Below are positions 25,708 to 34,895 of a stretch of 60,952 nucleotides of DNA, piece after piece (the stretch's first letter is position 1; the number at the start of each line of letters is the position of its first letter). The notes beneath the pieces were generated by a model. That model had not been told where the DNA came from and searched no databases. It was given only the letters and a program-made list of their open reading frames with translations. The stretch lies in NCBI RefSeq assembly GCF_900163795.1, contig NZ_FWFD01000014.1:1-60952 (forward strand), in the 5' to 3' direction. The position numbers were made by a program, and so were the translations under genes. The DNA comes from Vagococcus fluvialis bH819 (GTDB taxonomy: Bacteria > Bacillota > Bacilli > Lactobacillales > Vagococcaceae).

Positions 25708-26334
25708 ATGAAAATAGTAGGCATAGTAGGAACCAATTCAAATGAGTCAACCAATAGGAAATTACTTCAATTTATGAAAAAACACTTTTCAAAAGAAGCA
25801 GAAATTGAATTGTTAGAAATTGCAGAGTTTTCAAGCTTTAATGAACCAGAAGAAAAAATAGCCCCAAGTAATATTCAAGAATTCTCCAAAAAAATAGCTA
25901 ATGCAGATGGTGTCATAATAAGCACACCAGAGTACGATCACTCTATTCCGGCAGCTTTAAAAAGTGTATTAGAGTGGCTTTCGTATACGACACGACCATT
26001 AATTGATAAACCCGTTATGATCGTTGGTGCATCTCACGGTTCATTAGGCTCTTCTAGAGCGCAGGGTCATTTAAGACAAATTTTAGATTCACCTGAACTA
26101 AAAGCACGTATCATGCCTAGTGCGGAGTTTTTACTAGGAAGATCACTTCAAGCTTTTGATGAAGAGGGTAATTTAGTTTATGCAGAAAAAGTAACAGAGT
26201 TAGAAGATTGTTTCCACGAATTTATCATGTTTGTTGAAATAGTTAATCGCCTTATCAGTGAGAATAAATCTACTAGAGAAATAAATAAAGTTTTTTCTTG
26301 GGAAAAATTTCAAGATGGAGGGGAAAAAGAATGA
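25708..26334 (+). CDS. NADPH-dependent FMN reductase-family protein (HcrA-like)
   Basis: 208 residues, ribosome-binding site GAGGGAAGGG. Flavodoxin-like fold with the FMN-phosphate loop [13 protein letters not shown] at about 8-20 and the family core [20 protein letters not shown] at about 71-90, then [22 protein letters not shown]. The N-terminal domain of the next protein is a homologue (same pattern [20 protein letters not shown]). The stop overlaps the next start (ATGA), implying coupled synthesis and a complex. It probably feeds electrons from NAD(P)H into the large reductase. Confidence 0.85.
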   Translation: MKIVGIVGTNSNESTNRKLLQFMKKHFSKEAEIELLEIAEFSSFNEPEEKIAPSNIQEFSKKIANADGVIISTPEYDHSIPAALKSVLEWLSYTTRPLIDKPVMIVGASHGSLGSSRAQGHLRQILDSPELKARIMPSAEFLLGRSLQAFDEEGNLVYAEKVTELEDCFHEFIMFVEIVNRLISENKSTREINKVFSWEKFQDGGEKE

Positions 26335-28745
26335 AATTAATTGCAATTGTTGGTACTAATGCTAAAAAATCATATAACAGAGTTCTTCTAACATTTATGC
26401 AACAACACTTTAAAGAACAGGCAGATATTGAGATACTTGAACTGACTAACGTTCCTATGTTTAATGAATCTATTGATCAATCGGATACAGCAGTTATTCA
26501 AGAATTTAATCAAAAAATATTGGAAGCTGATGGGGTAATTATTGCTACACCAGAGCATAATCATTCTATTCCCTCATCACTTAAGAGTATTCTAGAATGG
26601 CTCTCTTTTCAGTTGCATCCTTTTGATGGTAAACCAGTCATGATTGTAGGAGCTTCTTATGACGTACAAGGGTCTTCGAGAGCCCAGTTACACTTAAGAC
26701 AAATCCTTGATGCTCCTGGGGTTAATGCTAATGTGATGCCTGGATATGAGTTTTTATTAGGACAAGTACATAAAGCTTTTGATGAAAATGGAAATATTAA
26801 AAATGAAGGAACGGTAGACTTTTTAGAAAGTTGTTTCTTGCGTTTTTTACGCTTTACACAAATTTCAAATCTATTAAATATTCCAGAAGAAGTATGCTAC
26901 GAGCCGGGTATCTACAATGTTGTAGCTCCAGGTCATAACGGTAATTTACCTATGGCTGTAACGTTAACAAAAGAAAGAATTGAAGATATTAGCATTGATA
27001 CGTCTGGAGAATCAGAAGGTATTGCCGATGTTGTCTTTACTAGAATCCCTTCGCAAATAGTTGAGGGACAAACCTTAAATATTGATATTCTGTCTGGAGC
27101 ATCAGTGACAAGTCAGGGCGTTATTGATGGTGTTGCCAAAGCTGTTAAGCAAGCTGGAGCCAATCCGGATATTTTAAGAAAAAGAGCAAAGGCGCCAAGT
27201 GCATTAGATAAAGAGGATACTGAGCTAACGGCCGATGTAGTTGTTATTGGTGGCGGAGGAGCTGGGTTGTCAGCAGCCGCAAGTGTCTTACAAGAAGGGA
27301 AAAGTGTTGTAATTGTTGAGAAATTCCCTTCAATTGGAGGAAATACAGTTAGAACAGGAGGACCTATGAATGCGGCAAACCCAACATGGCAAAAAGGATT
27401 TTCTGCCATGCCTGGAGAACATCATACATTGGAAGATATGTTAACGTTAGATGAAGGGGAAGTAGATGAAGAATATGTTAATGATGTTAAGTTACTTAAA
27501 GAACAAATAAGAGCTTATTTAGCTGATGAAGATTATTTATTTGATTCATCTATCTTACATCGAATTCAAACTTACTTGGGTGGCAAAAGAGTTGATCAAA
27601 ATGGAGAAAAAATATACGGCCAATATGATTTAGTTAAGATTTTAACGGATGAAGCGTTGAATTCAATTCATTGGTTAGAAAATATTGGGGTTGAGTTTGA
27701 CCAAGATGATGTAACCATGCCTGTTGGGGCTTTATGGAGACGTGGTCATAAACCGTTAAAAAATGAAGGATATGCTTATGTAGCAGCTTTAGAAACATTT
27801 GTTAAGGAACAAGGTGGAGAGATAATAACGGATACGGCAGTCGAAGAGATTATCATGACTAATGGTAAGGCTTCAGGTGTAATCGGTAAAGGAATGAACG
27901 GGCAAAAAGTAACCGTAAATGCCGATGCAGTAGTGATTGCTTCTGGTGGTTTTGGAGCAAATACCAAAATGTTGAAGCAATATAATACGTATTGGACTGA
28001 GATTGCAGATGATATCAAAACATCTAACTCACCAGCGATTACGGGAGATGGCATACATTTAGGGAAAGAAGTTGGAGCTGAATTAGTAGGAATGGGATTC
28101 TCTCAAATGATGCCAGTGTCGGACCCTAATACAGGAGCTCTATTCAGTGGGTTACAAGTTCCACCACAAAACTTTGTAATGATTAATACAGACGGCAAGA
28201 GGTTTGTAAACGAGTATGGTAGCCGTGATGAATTGACTCAAGCAGCTATTGATAACGGGGGATTATTCTATCTAATTGCAGATGAGATGATTAAAGAAAC
28301 TGCTTATAACACAAGCCAAGAAAAAATTGATCAGCAGGTAGCAGCAGGTACTTTGTATCGAGGAGAGACGTTGGAAGATTTAGCTAAACAATTAAATATA
28401 TCTTCTGAAGTTTTCATAAAAACGATTACTAACTACAATCATTATGTCGAAAAAGGATTAGATCCAGAATTTGGAAAAGATGTATTTGATCTAAAAGTAG
28501 AAAAAGGACCGTTTTACGCAACACCAAGAAAACCAGCAGTCCATCATACAATGGGTGGATTAAAAATAAATACTAAAACAGAGGTTATCGACACAAATGG
28601 ACAAGTAATTAGTGGCTTATTTGCAGCTGGGGAAGTAGCTGGTGGGATTCATGCTGGTAATCGTTTAGGCGGAAACTCACTAACAGACATTTTCACCTTT
28701 GGTAGGATTGCAGGTCAGTCAGCTGTAAATCAATTAACGAAATAA
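26331..28745 (+). CDS. Three-domain FMN_red/FMN_bind/FAD_binding_2 reductase (HcrB-like)
   Basis: 804 residues. ATG 26331 has GGAGGGG upstream. Domains: FMN_red at 1-190; FMN_bind at about 200-285, with flavinylation motif [10 protein letters not shown] (D252, acceptor S258); and an FAD-binding fumarate-reductase-type domain from about 300, with [10 protein letters not shown] near 305-315, catalytic region [10 protein letters not shown], and [22 protein letters not shown] near the C-terminus. No signal peptide or membrane segment, so cytosolic. It would move electrons NAD(P)H -> FMN -> covalent FMN -> FAD -> an unsaturated acid. The order matches hydroxycinnamate reductase HcrB and NADH-dependent acrylate or fumarate reductases. 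The acceptor cannot be told from sequence. Confidence 0.88.
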   Translation: MKLIAIVGTNAKKSYNRVLLTFMQQHFKEQADIEILELTNVPMFNESIDQSDTAVIQEFNQKILEADGVIIATPEHNHSIPSSLKSILEWLSFQLHPFDGKPVMIVGASYDVQGSSRAQLHLRQILDAPGVNANVMPGYEFLLGQVHKAFDENGNIKNEGTVDFLESCFLRFLRFTQISNLLNIPEEVCYEPGIYNVVAPGHNGNLPMAVTLTKERIEDISIDTSGESEGIADVVFTRIPSQIVEGQTLNIDILSGASVTSQGVIDGVAKAVKQAGANPDILRKRAKAPSALDKEDTELTADVVVIGGGGAGLSAAASVLQEGKSVVIVEKFPSIGGNTVRTGGPMNAANPTWQKGFSAMPGEHHTLEDMLTLDEGEVDEEYVNDVKLLKEQIRAYLADEDYLFDSSILHRIQTYLGGKRVDQNGEKIYGQYDLVKILTDEALNSIHWLENIGVEFDQDDVTMPVGALWRRGHKPLKNEGYAYVAALETFVKEQGGEIITDTAVEEIIMTNGKASGVIGKGMNGQKVTVNADAVVIASGGFGANTKMLKQYNTYWTEIADDIKTSNSPAITGDGIHLGKEVGAELVGMGFSQMMPVSDPNTGALFSGLQVPPQNFVMINTDGKRFVNEYGSRDELTQAAIDNGGLFYLIADEMIKETAYNTSQEKIDQQVAAGTLYRGETLEDLAKQLNISSEVFIKTITNYNHYVEKGLDPEFGKDVFDLKVEKGPFYATPRKPAVHHTMGGLKINTKTEVIDTNGQVISGLFAAGEVAGGIHAGNRLGGNSLTDIFTFGRIAGQSAVNQLTK

Positions 28746-28759
28746 GTGGGGGATAACTG

Positions 28760-29971
28760 ATGAATAAAGGGATAAATAGATGGGCTGTTTTGTATGCTTC
28801 AACAGCCGTATTACTTTGTACAGGTGCAGTATATGCATTTAGTGTTTTAGCAGGTCCTTTAAGTGCTGCTAAAGGGTGGTCAATGGAAGAAGTCATGTTA
28901 GCATTTACTATAAATGCAGCTATTGCGCCGATTCCAATGATTTTAGGTGGCTTCATGACGGATAAAGGCCTAGCTAAATGGGTTATTGTAAGTGGGGGAC
29001 TATTATTTGGAATAGGTTTTTTCTTAACTGGGATTGTGAATAGCACAACCATGCTATACCTAACTTATGGACTTATAGGTGGACTAGGTCAGGGATTAGC
29101 TTACTCAGGTTGTTTAAGTAATACGATTAAACTATTTCCGGATAAAAAAGGTTTAGCTTCAGGCATTATTACTGCTGGAATGGGTGGAGCAGCTATTATT
29201 GCTGCTCCTATAGCTAATCAATTAATTGCGACATTTGATGTTATGGTGGCTTTTAAAGTTTTAGGGATAAGCTATATCGTGGTTGTCTTGATAGCAAGCT
29301 TATTTATTAAAACAGCACCAGCTAATCTAGTAGCAAGTGGAAATTCACAACCTATAGTAAACGTTAATTGGAAAGGTATGTTGAACACACCCTTCTTTTA
29401 CTTGATTTTCTTTATGTTGTTTAGTGGTGCTTTTTCTGGTCTGATGATTGCTTCGAATGCTTCAGTTATTGGTCAGAAAATGTTTAGCTTAACACCTGGT
29501 GTAGCAGCCTTTTATGTTAGCTTATATTCATTATCTAACTGTTTTGGTAGAGTCTTATGGGGAACAGTATCTGATAAAATAGGAAGAAATAGATCATTCA
29601 GTATTATTTTGATAGTTGTTATATTAGCTTTTATCACTTTGGTAACATTATCTACTCAAGTTGGTTTCATGGTGGGAATTATAGCGTTGGGACTTTGCTT
29701 TGGAGGCGTTATGGGAGTCTTTCCACCTATGGTAATGGAAAACTATGGGCCGGCTAATCAGGGTGTTAATTATGGTATTGTGTTCATTGGTTATTCAGCT
29801 TCAGCTTTCTTTGCGCCTAAGATGGCTATTAGTATGGCAGAAGCAAATGGAGGTAGTTTTACAAGTGCCTTTTATGTTGCTATAGCAGTAGCAGTTGCGG
29901 GATTACTATTTAATTATATTTATATGAAATTAAAAAAAAATAGTAGTAATACAATTTTGGAAACAAAATAG
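28760..29971 (+). CDS. OFA-family MFS transporter (oxalate/formate antiporter-like)
   Basis: 403 residues with about 12 membrane segments; the N-terminus AVLYASTAVLLCTGAVYAFSVLAGPL and the loop GRVLWGTVSDKIGRNRSF are typical of the oxalate:formate antiporter family. It starts 14 bp after the reductase and ends at a strong terminator, so it is the last gene of the operon. It probably brings in the organic acid that the reductase uses, or exchanges substrate for reduced product. Confidence 0.85.
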   Translation: MNKGINRWAVLYASTAVLLCTGAVYAFSVLAGPLSAAKGWSMEEVMLAFTINAAIAPIPMILGGFMTDKGLAKWVIVSGGLLFGIGFFLTGIVNSTTMLYLTYGLIGGLGQGLAYSGCLSNTIKLFPDKKGLASGIITAGMGGAAIIAAPIANQLIATFDVMVAFKVLGISYIVVVLIASLFIKTAPANLVASGNSQPIVNVNWKGMLNTPFFYLIFFMLFSGAFSGLMIASNASVIGQKMFSLTPGVAAFYVSLYSLSNCFGRVLWGTVSDKIGRNRSFSIILIVVILAFITLVTLSTQVGFMVGIIALGLCFGGVMGVFPPMVMENYGPANQGVNYGIVFIGYSASAFFAPKMAISMAEANGGSFTSAFYVAIAVAVAGLLFNYIYMKLKKNSSNTILETK

Positions 29972-29974
29972 ATA

Positions 29975-30018
29975 AGAGACCGACGAAAAAGTATTTATCC
30001 TTTTCGTCGGTCTCTATT
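29975..30018. terminator. Bidirectional terminator
   Basis: Stem AGAGACCGACGAAAA/TTTTCGTCGGTCTCT, 15 perfect base pairs, between convergent genes. Confidence 0.92.
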
Positions 30019-30029
30019 TTAATTATATA

Positions 30030-31199
30030 CTATAAAGCTAGTTTTAAAATGTTAATAATATCTTCTGAATTAAGAGGTTTTAAATGGCCCACAGTTTGCG
30101 AATCATTTTTAGTCGCTCGATTTGCCATTTCTTCAAAATGAGTGTTATCAATATCAAACTCAGCTAATGTAGACCTCATGCCCATTTTATTGAAAAATTC
30201 TTTCGTTTTTTCAATTCCCAAAGTAATAATCTCATTTTCAGTATAAGCGAAAGGATCAATCCCAAAAACACGTACCCCATATTGAACAAAAATATCAGGA
30301 TGTGACTTGCTAACATAAGTCATCCAAGCAGGGAAAATAACAGCCATCCCTTCACCGTGAACAATTCCGTATTGCCCACTCACTTCATGTTCAATTCTAT
30401 GAGATGCCCAATCAGGCTCACGGCCAAGTTCTAAACTATTATTATGCGCCATAGAGGCTGTCCACATGATTTCTGCGCGTAATTCATAATTTTCTAGATC
30501 ATTAATTAAATGATTTCCATTAATAATGAGTGACTTAGCAGCTCCTTCTAAAAGAAAATCAGTTAAATTAACATTTTTTTCGTTTGTAAAATAGCGTTCC
30601 AAAAGATGAGTTAAAATATCAGAAACACCTACACCGGTATGATATTTAGGAAGTTTTAATGTATATTCGGGATTTAATATTGAAAATTTAGGAATAATTA
30701 AGTTGGTTTCTACCCCTAATTTATGCTTCTCTTTAGAAACGATTGTCGCATTTGACATTTCTGAGCCTGAAGAAGCAACTGTTGCAATGACTCCAATAGG
30801 TAAAGCATCTGATACCTCTTCTTTACCTAAAAAGAAATCCCAAGTATCACCCTCATATAAAGAACCAAATGATAGGGCTTTGGCCGTGTCAATGACACTT
30901 CCACCACCTACAGCAAGGATAAAATCAATATTATTGTCTGTCACTTCTTTTTCTAATCGTTGAATCAAACTTAATTCAGGATTGGGGACAACATCACCAT
31001 TTTTAAAAAGATTAATATCATATTGCTGACATTCTTCTTCAATCGTTTGATAAATTCCTAAATCAAAAATATAATCGCCACTATATAGGACTAAAACATT
31101 TTTTGTTACTGTATATTGATTAATTAATTTTCCGACTTTTTTTTCTTCCCCTTGACCAAAATAAATGTTGGCTGGATTGTGATAATTAAAATTTAACAT
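30030..31199 (-). CDS. Iron-containing alcohol dehydrogenase (YqhD/BDH-like)
   Basis: 389 residues. The N-terminal NAD(P)-binding part has FGQGEEKKVGKLI and AVGGGSVIDTAKALSFG at about 95-111. The metal-binding helical part has the His residues in ILTHLLERYF, HRIEHEVSGQYGIVHGEGMAVIFPAW. These enzymes reduce small aldehydes. The gene lies downstream of the DeoR regulator on the same strand, back to back with the kinase-isomerase-aldolase genes. The pathway there would release acetaldehyde or methylthioacetaldehyde, which this enzyme could reduce to the alcohol. Confidence 0.9.
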   Translation of the reverse strand: MLNFNYHNPANIYFGQGEEKKVGKLINQYTVTKNVLVLYSGDYIFDLGIYQTIEEECQQYDINLFKNGDVVPNPELSLIQRLEKEVTDNNIDFILAVGGGSVIDTAKALSFGSLYEGDTWDFFLGKEEVSDALPIGVIATVASSGSEMSNATIVSKEKHKLGVETNLIIPKFSILNPEYTLKLPKYHTGVGVSDILTHLLERYFTNEKNVNLTDFLLEGAAKSLIINGNHLINDLENYELRAEIMWTASMAHNNSLELGREPDWASHRIEHEVSGQYGIVHGEGMAVIFPAWMTYVSKSHPDIFVQYGVRVFGIDPFAYTENEIITLGIEKTKEFFNKMGMRSTLAEFDIDNTHFEEMANRATKNDSQTVGHLKPLNSEDIINILKLAL

Positions 31200-31264
31200 A
31201 TTAGTTAGCTCCCTTATAAATGATTAATTAGTTGGAAGAAATACATTTAGTGAAGGAATAGGTA

Positions 31265-32029
31265 TTAATATATTAATCGAATGTTTTCTTCTTTAAAGAA
31301 AGAAAGCCACTCGTTATTAATCGGTTTTTGATCGGTAATGACCGTTTGAATTTTTGAAAAATTTGAAATTAAGTGAATCGTTCTAAAATCAAATTTAGTA
31401 TGGTCGACTACCAGGATATTTTGTTTAGATTGAATCATAAATTGTTTTCTAACAAGAGATTCAACCTCACTGTTATCTGTTGGTCCAATTCCAAGTGAAA
31501 GTCCTGAACTACTAATAAAGGACTTATCAATTAGGTATCTCGCGACATCAGCTTGAGCATTAGCTCCAACAAAAGAGTGAGAAACACGTCTGAAATTTCC
31601 ACCAATTCCTATGAGATCAATTCTAGGATTTCCCTTTAGACAATTGAATATATCAAGAGAATTAGTAATGACAGTAATCTTTAATTGCGAGTCTAGTAGC
31701 TGGTTTGCAATAGCTAGGCACGTTGTTGAGCTATCCAGTGCTATAGAGTCACTATCTTCAATTAAACTAATAGCAAGTTTGGCCATGACCTCTTTTTCTT
31801 CCATGAACATCGATTCTCGTAGTGGAATTGGCACTTCTTTGTCTTTGATGTTCGGCATAAAGGCACCACCCCGAACTCGCTTTAATTTTTTTTCATCTTC
31901 AAGAGTATCTAAATCTTTTCTAATTGTTTCTTCTGTAACACCAAGCATTAAACTAAGGTCAGTCACTTTTACGCTACCTGTTTTTTCTAACAAGTTAAGT
32001 ATAGCGTTTAATCTATCATATTTTATCAT
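31265..32029 (-). CDS. DeoR-family transcriptional regulator
   Basis: 254 residues: N-terminal DeoR helix-turn-helix (RLNAILNLLEKTGSVKVTDLSLMLGVTEETIRKDLDTLE) and C-terminal sugar-phosphate-sensing domain (IALDSSTTCLAIANQL, VITNSLDIF, ILVVDHTKFD). It is transcribed divergently from the transporter-kinase-isomerase-aldolase operon and ahead of the alcohol dehydrogenase. The intervening DNA carries TCTTGTTTTTCTT-type repeats that are good operator candidates. The likely inducer is a phosphorylated pathway sugar. Confidence 0.92.
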   Translation of the reverse strand: MIKYDRLNAILNLLEKTGSVKVTDLSLMLGVTEETIRKDLDTLEDEKKLKRVRGGAFMPNIKDKEVPIPLRESMFMEEKEVMAKLAISLIEDSDSIALDSSTTCLAIANQLLDSQLKITVITNSLDIFNCLKGNPRIDLIGIGGNFRRVSHSFVGANAQADVARYLIDKSFISSSGLSLGIGPTDNSEVESLVRKQFMIQSKQNILVVDHTKFDFRTIHLISNFSKIQTVITDQKPINNEWLSFFKEENIRLIY

Positions 32030-32101
32030 TATTTTCTTTCCTTATCTTAAAGGTTTTCGATACTCTTATCTTAACAAATATAAATAAAAAGTAAAGATTA
32101 A

Positions 32102-32187
32102 AAAGAAAAAAACAAACCTTTTCAAAGAAAAACAAAGAAAAAACGTTTATTATTTCTTGTTTTTCTTCGAAATGTCTTGTTTTTCTT
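32102..32187. promoter_or_regulatory. Direct-repeat operator array of the DeoR regulator
   Basis: Two direct repeats TCTTGTTTTTCTT at 32155-32167 and 32175-32187, start-to-start 20 bp (two helical turns), the second covering the -35 box. Related AAAGAAAAACAAA-type repeats (same motif on the other strand) stand at about 32102-32140 toward the deoR-like gene. Repeats of T-rich TTGTTTTTCTT sequence are typical for DeoR-family repressors. Confidence 0.6.
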
Positions 32188-32205
32188 TTTTTATTTAGGT
32201 ATAAT
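32177..32205 (+). promoter_or_regulatory. Promoter of the transporter-kinase-isomerase-aldolase operon
   Basis: TTGTTT at 32177-32182, 17-bp spacer, TATAAT at 32200-32205. It overlaps the second operator repeat. A leader of about 110 nt precedes the first gene. Confidence 0.8.
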
Positions 32206-32322
32206 CCAATCAGTTGGAAGCGAATACATTTTTTGTTTTGGAGGGGATGTAACAAAATAATCGTGTTCTATCAAGCTTTAAGGTGAAACTAATTAAAACT
32301 TATTGAATGGGGAGAAAATAAA

Positions 32323-33675
32323 ATGGAAAAGAAGAAAAAAGGGCACTTTATGGGGATGGTCCCACTTATTATCTTTTTAATTTTGTACATGGCAACAGGT
32401 TTAATAACAGGAAGTTTTGAAAACATGCCATTGATGGTGGGGATTTTAATTGCATCGTCTATTGCATTGTTAATGAATAACAAAGATAATCCTTCAACTT
32501 TCGAAGAGCGCGTTATGATGTTTTGTAAAGGTGGTGGAGATTCAGGTTTAATGTTAATGGTTGTCATCTTCATTTTAGCAGGCGCTTTTTACGGAGTTGC
32601 TAATGGAATGAATGCAGTAGATTCGATTACTAACTTAGGCCTTAGTGTTTTACCATCTAACTTGATTTTACCAGGACTTTTTATTATTGGCTGTATCTTA
32701 AGTTTTGCGATGGGAACATCAATGGGAACTGTTGCAGCGCTTGCGCCAATTGCGATTGATATTGCTGAAAAAACAGGAAGCAATGTAGCTTTAGTTTGTG
32801 GTATTGTTGTTGGGGGAGCAATGTTTGGAGATAACTTATCATTTATCTCAGATACAACGATTGCGGCAACAAGGAGTCAAGGCGTTTCGATGAAAGATAA
32901 ATTTAAAGCAAATATTTTAATGGTTTTACCAGCTGTGGTAATTAATCTAGTTGTCTTAGCTTTACAACCAATTGATACAACCGCCTTATCAACAGCTACT
33001 CATGAATACAATTTAGTGAACATCATACCTTATATCTTAGTAATTATTCTCTCTTTAGTGGGTGTTCAAGTGTTGCTAGTTATGGTAGCCGGGATTCTTT
33101 CGGGAATGGCTATTGGCTTAATCCATGGAGACTTCAATATCATTGAGTTTATGAAAATTGCTCATGATGGTATGAAGGGCATGGAAGATATGGCTATTAT
33201 CGCTGTTTTAGTTGGTGGTTTGGTAGCTTTGATGAATTATTTAGGTGGTATCGATTGGTTACTCGAATTATTAACTAAAAATACGAAAAGTGCTCGTGGT
33301 GGCGAATTATCAATTGCAGCTCTAGTTAGTTTAATGGATATTGCAACGACTAATAATACAATATCTATTATTGCAGCAGGACCTCTAGCTAAAGACATTT
33401 CAGATGAGTTTGGGATTTCAAGAGCAAGAACTGCTAGTTTATTAGATCTTTTCTCTGCAGCGTTTAACGGATTACTACCTTATGCAGGTCAATTGTTAGT
33501 TATTGGTGGAATGGCAGGTATTTCACCAGTTAGCATTATGCCATATAATTGGTATTCGATTTTAATGTTAGTTTTTGGATTACTTTCAATTGCGATTGGT
33601 TTTCCAAAAGGAACTTTATCAGACCACAAAAAAAGCGTAACAAGTCAATCAGTTACAGTAGAAGGGGAAGTTTAA
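32323..33675 (+). CDS. NhaC-family Na+/H+ antiporter-like transporter
   Basis: 450 residues with about 11-12 membrane segments. Family signatures: FAMGTSMGTVAALAPIAIDIA and GDNLSFISDTTIAATRSQG. Ribosome-binding site GGGGAG. It is the first gene of an operon with the kinase, isomerase and aldolase; the kinase starts 1 bp after its stop. NhaC relatives include sodium- or proton-coupled organic solute carriers (for example MleN and TyrT), so here a role in uptake of 5-deoxyribose, methylthioribose or their nucleosides is more likely than salt homeostasis. That is an inference from context. Confidence 0.85.
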   Translation: MEKKKKGHFMGMVPLIIFLILYMATGLITGSFENMPLMVGILIASSIALLMNNKDNPSTFEERVMMFCKGGGDSGLMLMVVIFILAGAFYGVANGMNAVDSITNLGLSVLPSNLILPGLFIIGCILSFAMGTSMGTVAALAPIAIDIAEKTGSNVALVCGIVVGGAMFGDNLSFISDTTIAATRSQGVSMKDKFKANILMVLPAVVINLVVLALQPIDTTALSTATHEYNLVNIIPYILVIILSLVGVQVLLVMVAGILSGMAIGLIHGDFNIIEFMKIAHDGMKGMEDMAIIAVLVGGLVALMNYLGGIDWLLELLTKNTKSARGGELSIAALVSLMDIATTNNTISIIAAGPLAKDISDEFGISRARTASLLDLFSAAFNGLLPYAGQLLVIGGMAGISPVSIMPYNWYSILMLVFGLLSIAIGFPKGTLSDHKKSVTSQSVTVEGEV

Positions 33676-33676
33676 T

Positions 33677-34879
33677 ATGGAAAAATTTAAAGCACATTTT
33701 TTAATGTCACATGATGATGTGAAAGAATATGTCACTCAAAAGTTAAATCTCTTTTCAAAAGAGGCAGAATTGGTAGTAAAAGAAGTTGGCGATGGTAACA
33801 TCAATTATGTGTTTATCGTAGAAGATGCTAAAACTAAAAAAAGTGTTGTCGTTAAACAAGCAGATGTTTTACTGCGTTCATCAGGTAGACCTTTAGATAT
33901 TAATCGTAACAAGATTGAAGCAGATATTTTAAAAATTCAATATGATTTAGTACCAGAATTTATTCCAGAAATCTACCATTATGATGAGGCTATGGCAGCA
34001 TTAACAATGGAAGACATATCTGCTTATAAAAATCTACGTTATGAGTTAGAAAAAAAGATAATATTTCCTAAATTAGCAGATGAAATAAGTACATTTTTGG
34101 TAGAAACGTTATTATCAACTACTGATTTAGTATGGGATCGACAAGATAAGAAAAAACAAGTTAAAAACTTTGTTAATATAGATATGTGTGATATCAGTGA
34201 GGACTTAGTCTTTACAGAGCCGTATAACGATTATAAAAAACAAAATGTTATAATAGAAGGGAATCAAGAGTTTGTTGAACGTTTCATCTATATGAATCAA
34301 GCCTTGTTAACAGAAATTGCTAAATTAAGAAATAATTACATGAATAATGCTCAAGCCCTTGTTCATGGAGACTTACATTCGGGTTCGATTTTTGTTAATC
34401 AAGACGGAATGAAAGTGATTGATCCTGAGTTCGCATTTTATGGACCAATGGGATACGATATTGGAAATGTGATTGGAAATTTATTCTTTCCGTTAGCAAA
34501 AAATGAGTTTTATGATCACGATGAAGAGTTCAGTGAATGGTTAATAACAACCATTCAAGATATTTTTGATCAAGTTAAAGAAAAATTAACGCAAGCTTAT
34601 GCAGAGAAAGTTAGTTTGTCCATTTATCAAAATGAAGCCTTTAAAACACAATTTATTAATGGCATTATGGCGGATACATTAGGTTATGTGGGGACAGAAA
34701 TTATTAGACGTGTGATTGGTGATTCTAAAGTGAAAGAAGTAGCTACTGCACCTTTAGGAAAAGAACGCATTGCTATGGAACGAAGTTTATTAAAATTAGG
34801 AATTGATTTAATTTTACACCGAGATGATTTTAATTCAGGAGAAGAATTAGTTAAGGCTTTTCAATTAGTCAAAGCATAA
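33677..34879 (+). CDS. 5-methylthioribose kinase-like protein (MtnK/DrdK type)
   Basis: 400 residues. Choline-kinase/APH fold with the MtnK hallmarks HGDLHSGSI at about 229-237 and DPEFAFYGPMGYDIGN from about 249; nucleotide-binding start GDGNINYVFIVED and VVVKQADVLLR. It would phosphorylate methylthioribose or 5-deoxyribose at C1. The next genes encode the following two steps. Which sugar is used is not decidable from sequence; in Bacillus, related genes serve 5-deoxyribose disposal. Confidence 0.88.
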   Translation: MEKFKAHFLMSHDDVKEYVTQKLNLFSKEAELVVKEVGDGNINYVFIVEDAKTKKSVVVKQADVLLRSSGRPLDINRNKIEADILKIQYDLVPEFIPEIYHYDEAMAALTMEDISAYKNLRYELEKKIIFPKLADEISTFLVETLLSTTDLVWDRQDKKKQVKNFVNIDMCDISEDLVFTEPYNDYKKQNVIIEGNQEFVERFIYMNQALLTEIAKLRNNYMNNAQALVHGDLHSGSIFVNQDGMKVIDPEFAFYGPMGYDIGNVIGNLFFPLAKNEFYDHDEEFSEWLITTIQDIFDQVKEKLTQAYAEKVSLSIYQNEAFKTQFINGIMADTLGYVGTEIIRRVIGDSKVKEVATAPLGKERIAMERSLLKLGIDLILHRDDFNSGEELVKAFQLVKA

Positions 34880-34895
34880 AGATAGGGGAGTAAAC

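Noticed and set aside
26331-28745. Reading the large flavin reductase as an exported fumarate reductase of the Listeria EET type
   Set aside because: There is no signal peptide, the first domain is an NAD(P)H-dependent FMN reductase, and the adjacent ApbE is also leaderless, so a cytosolic enzyme is more consistent.
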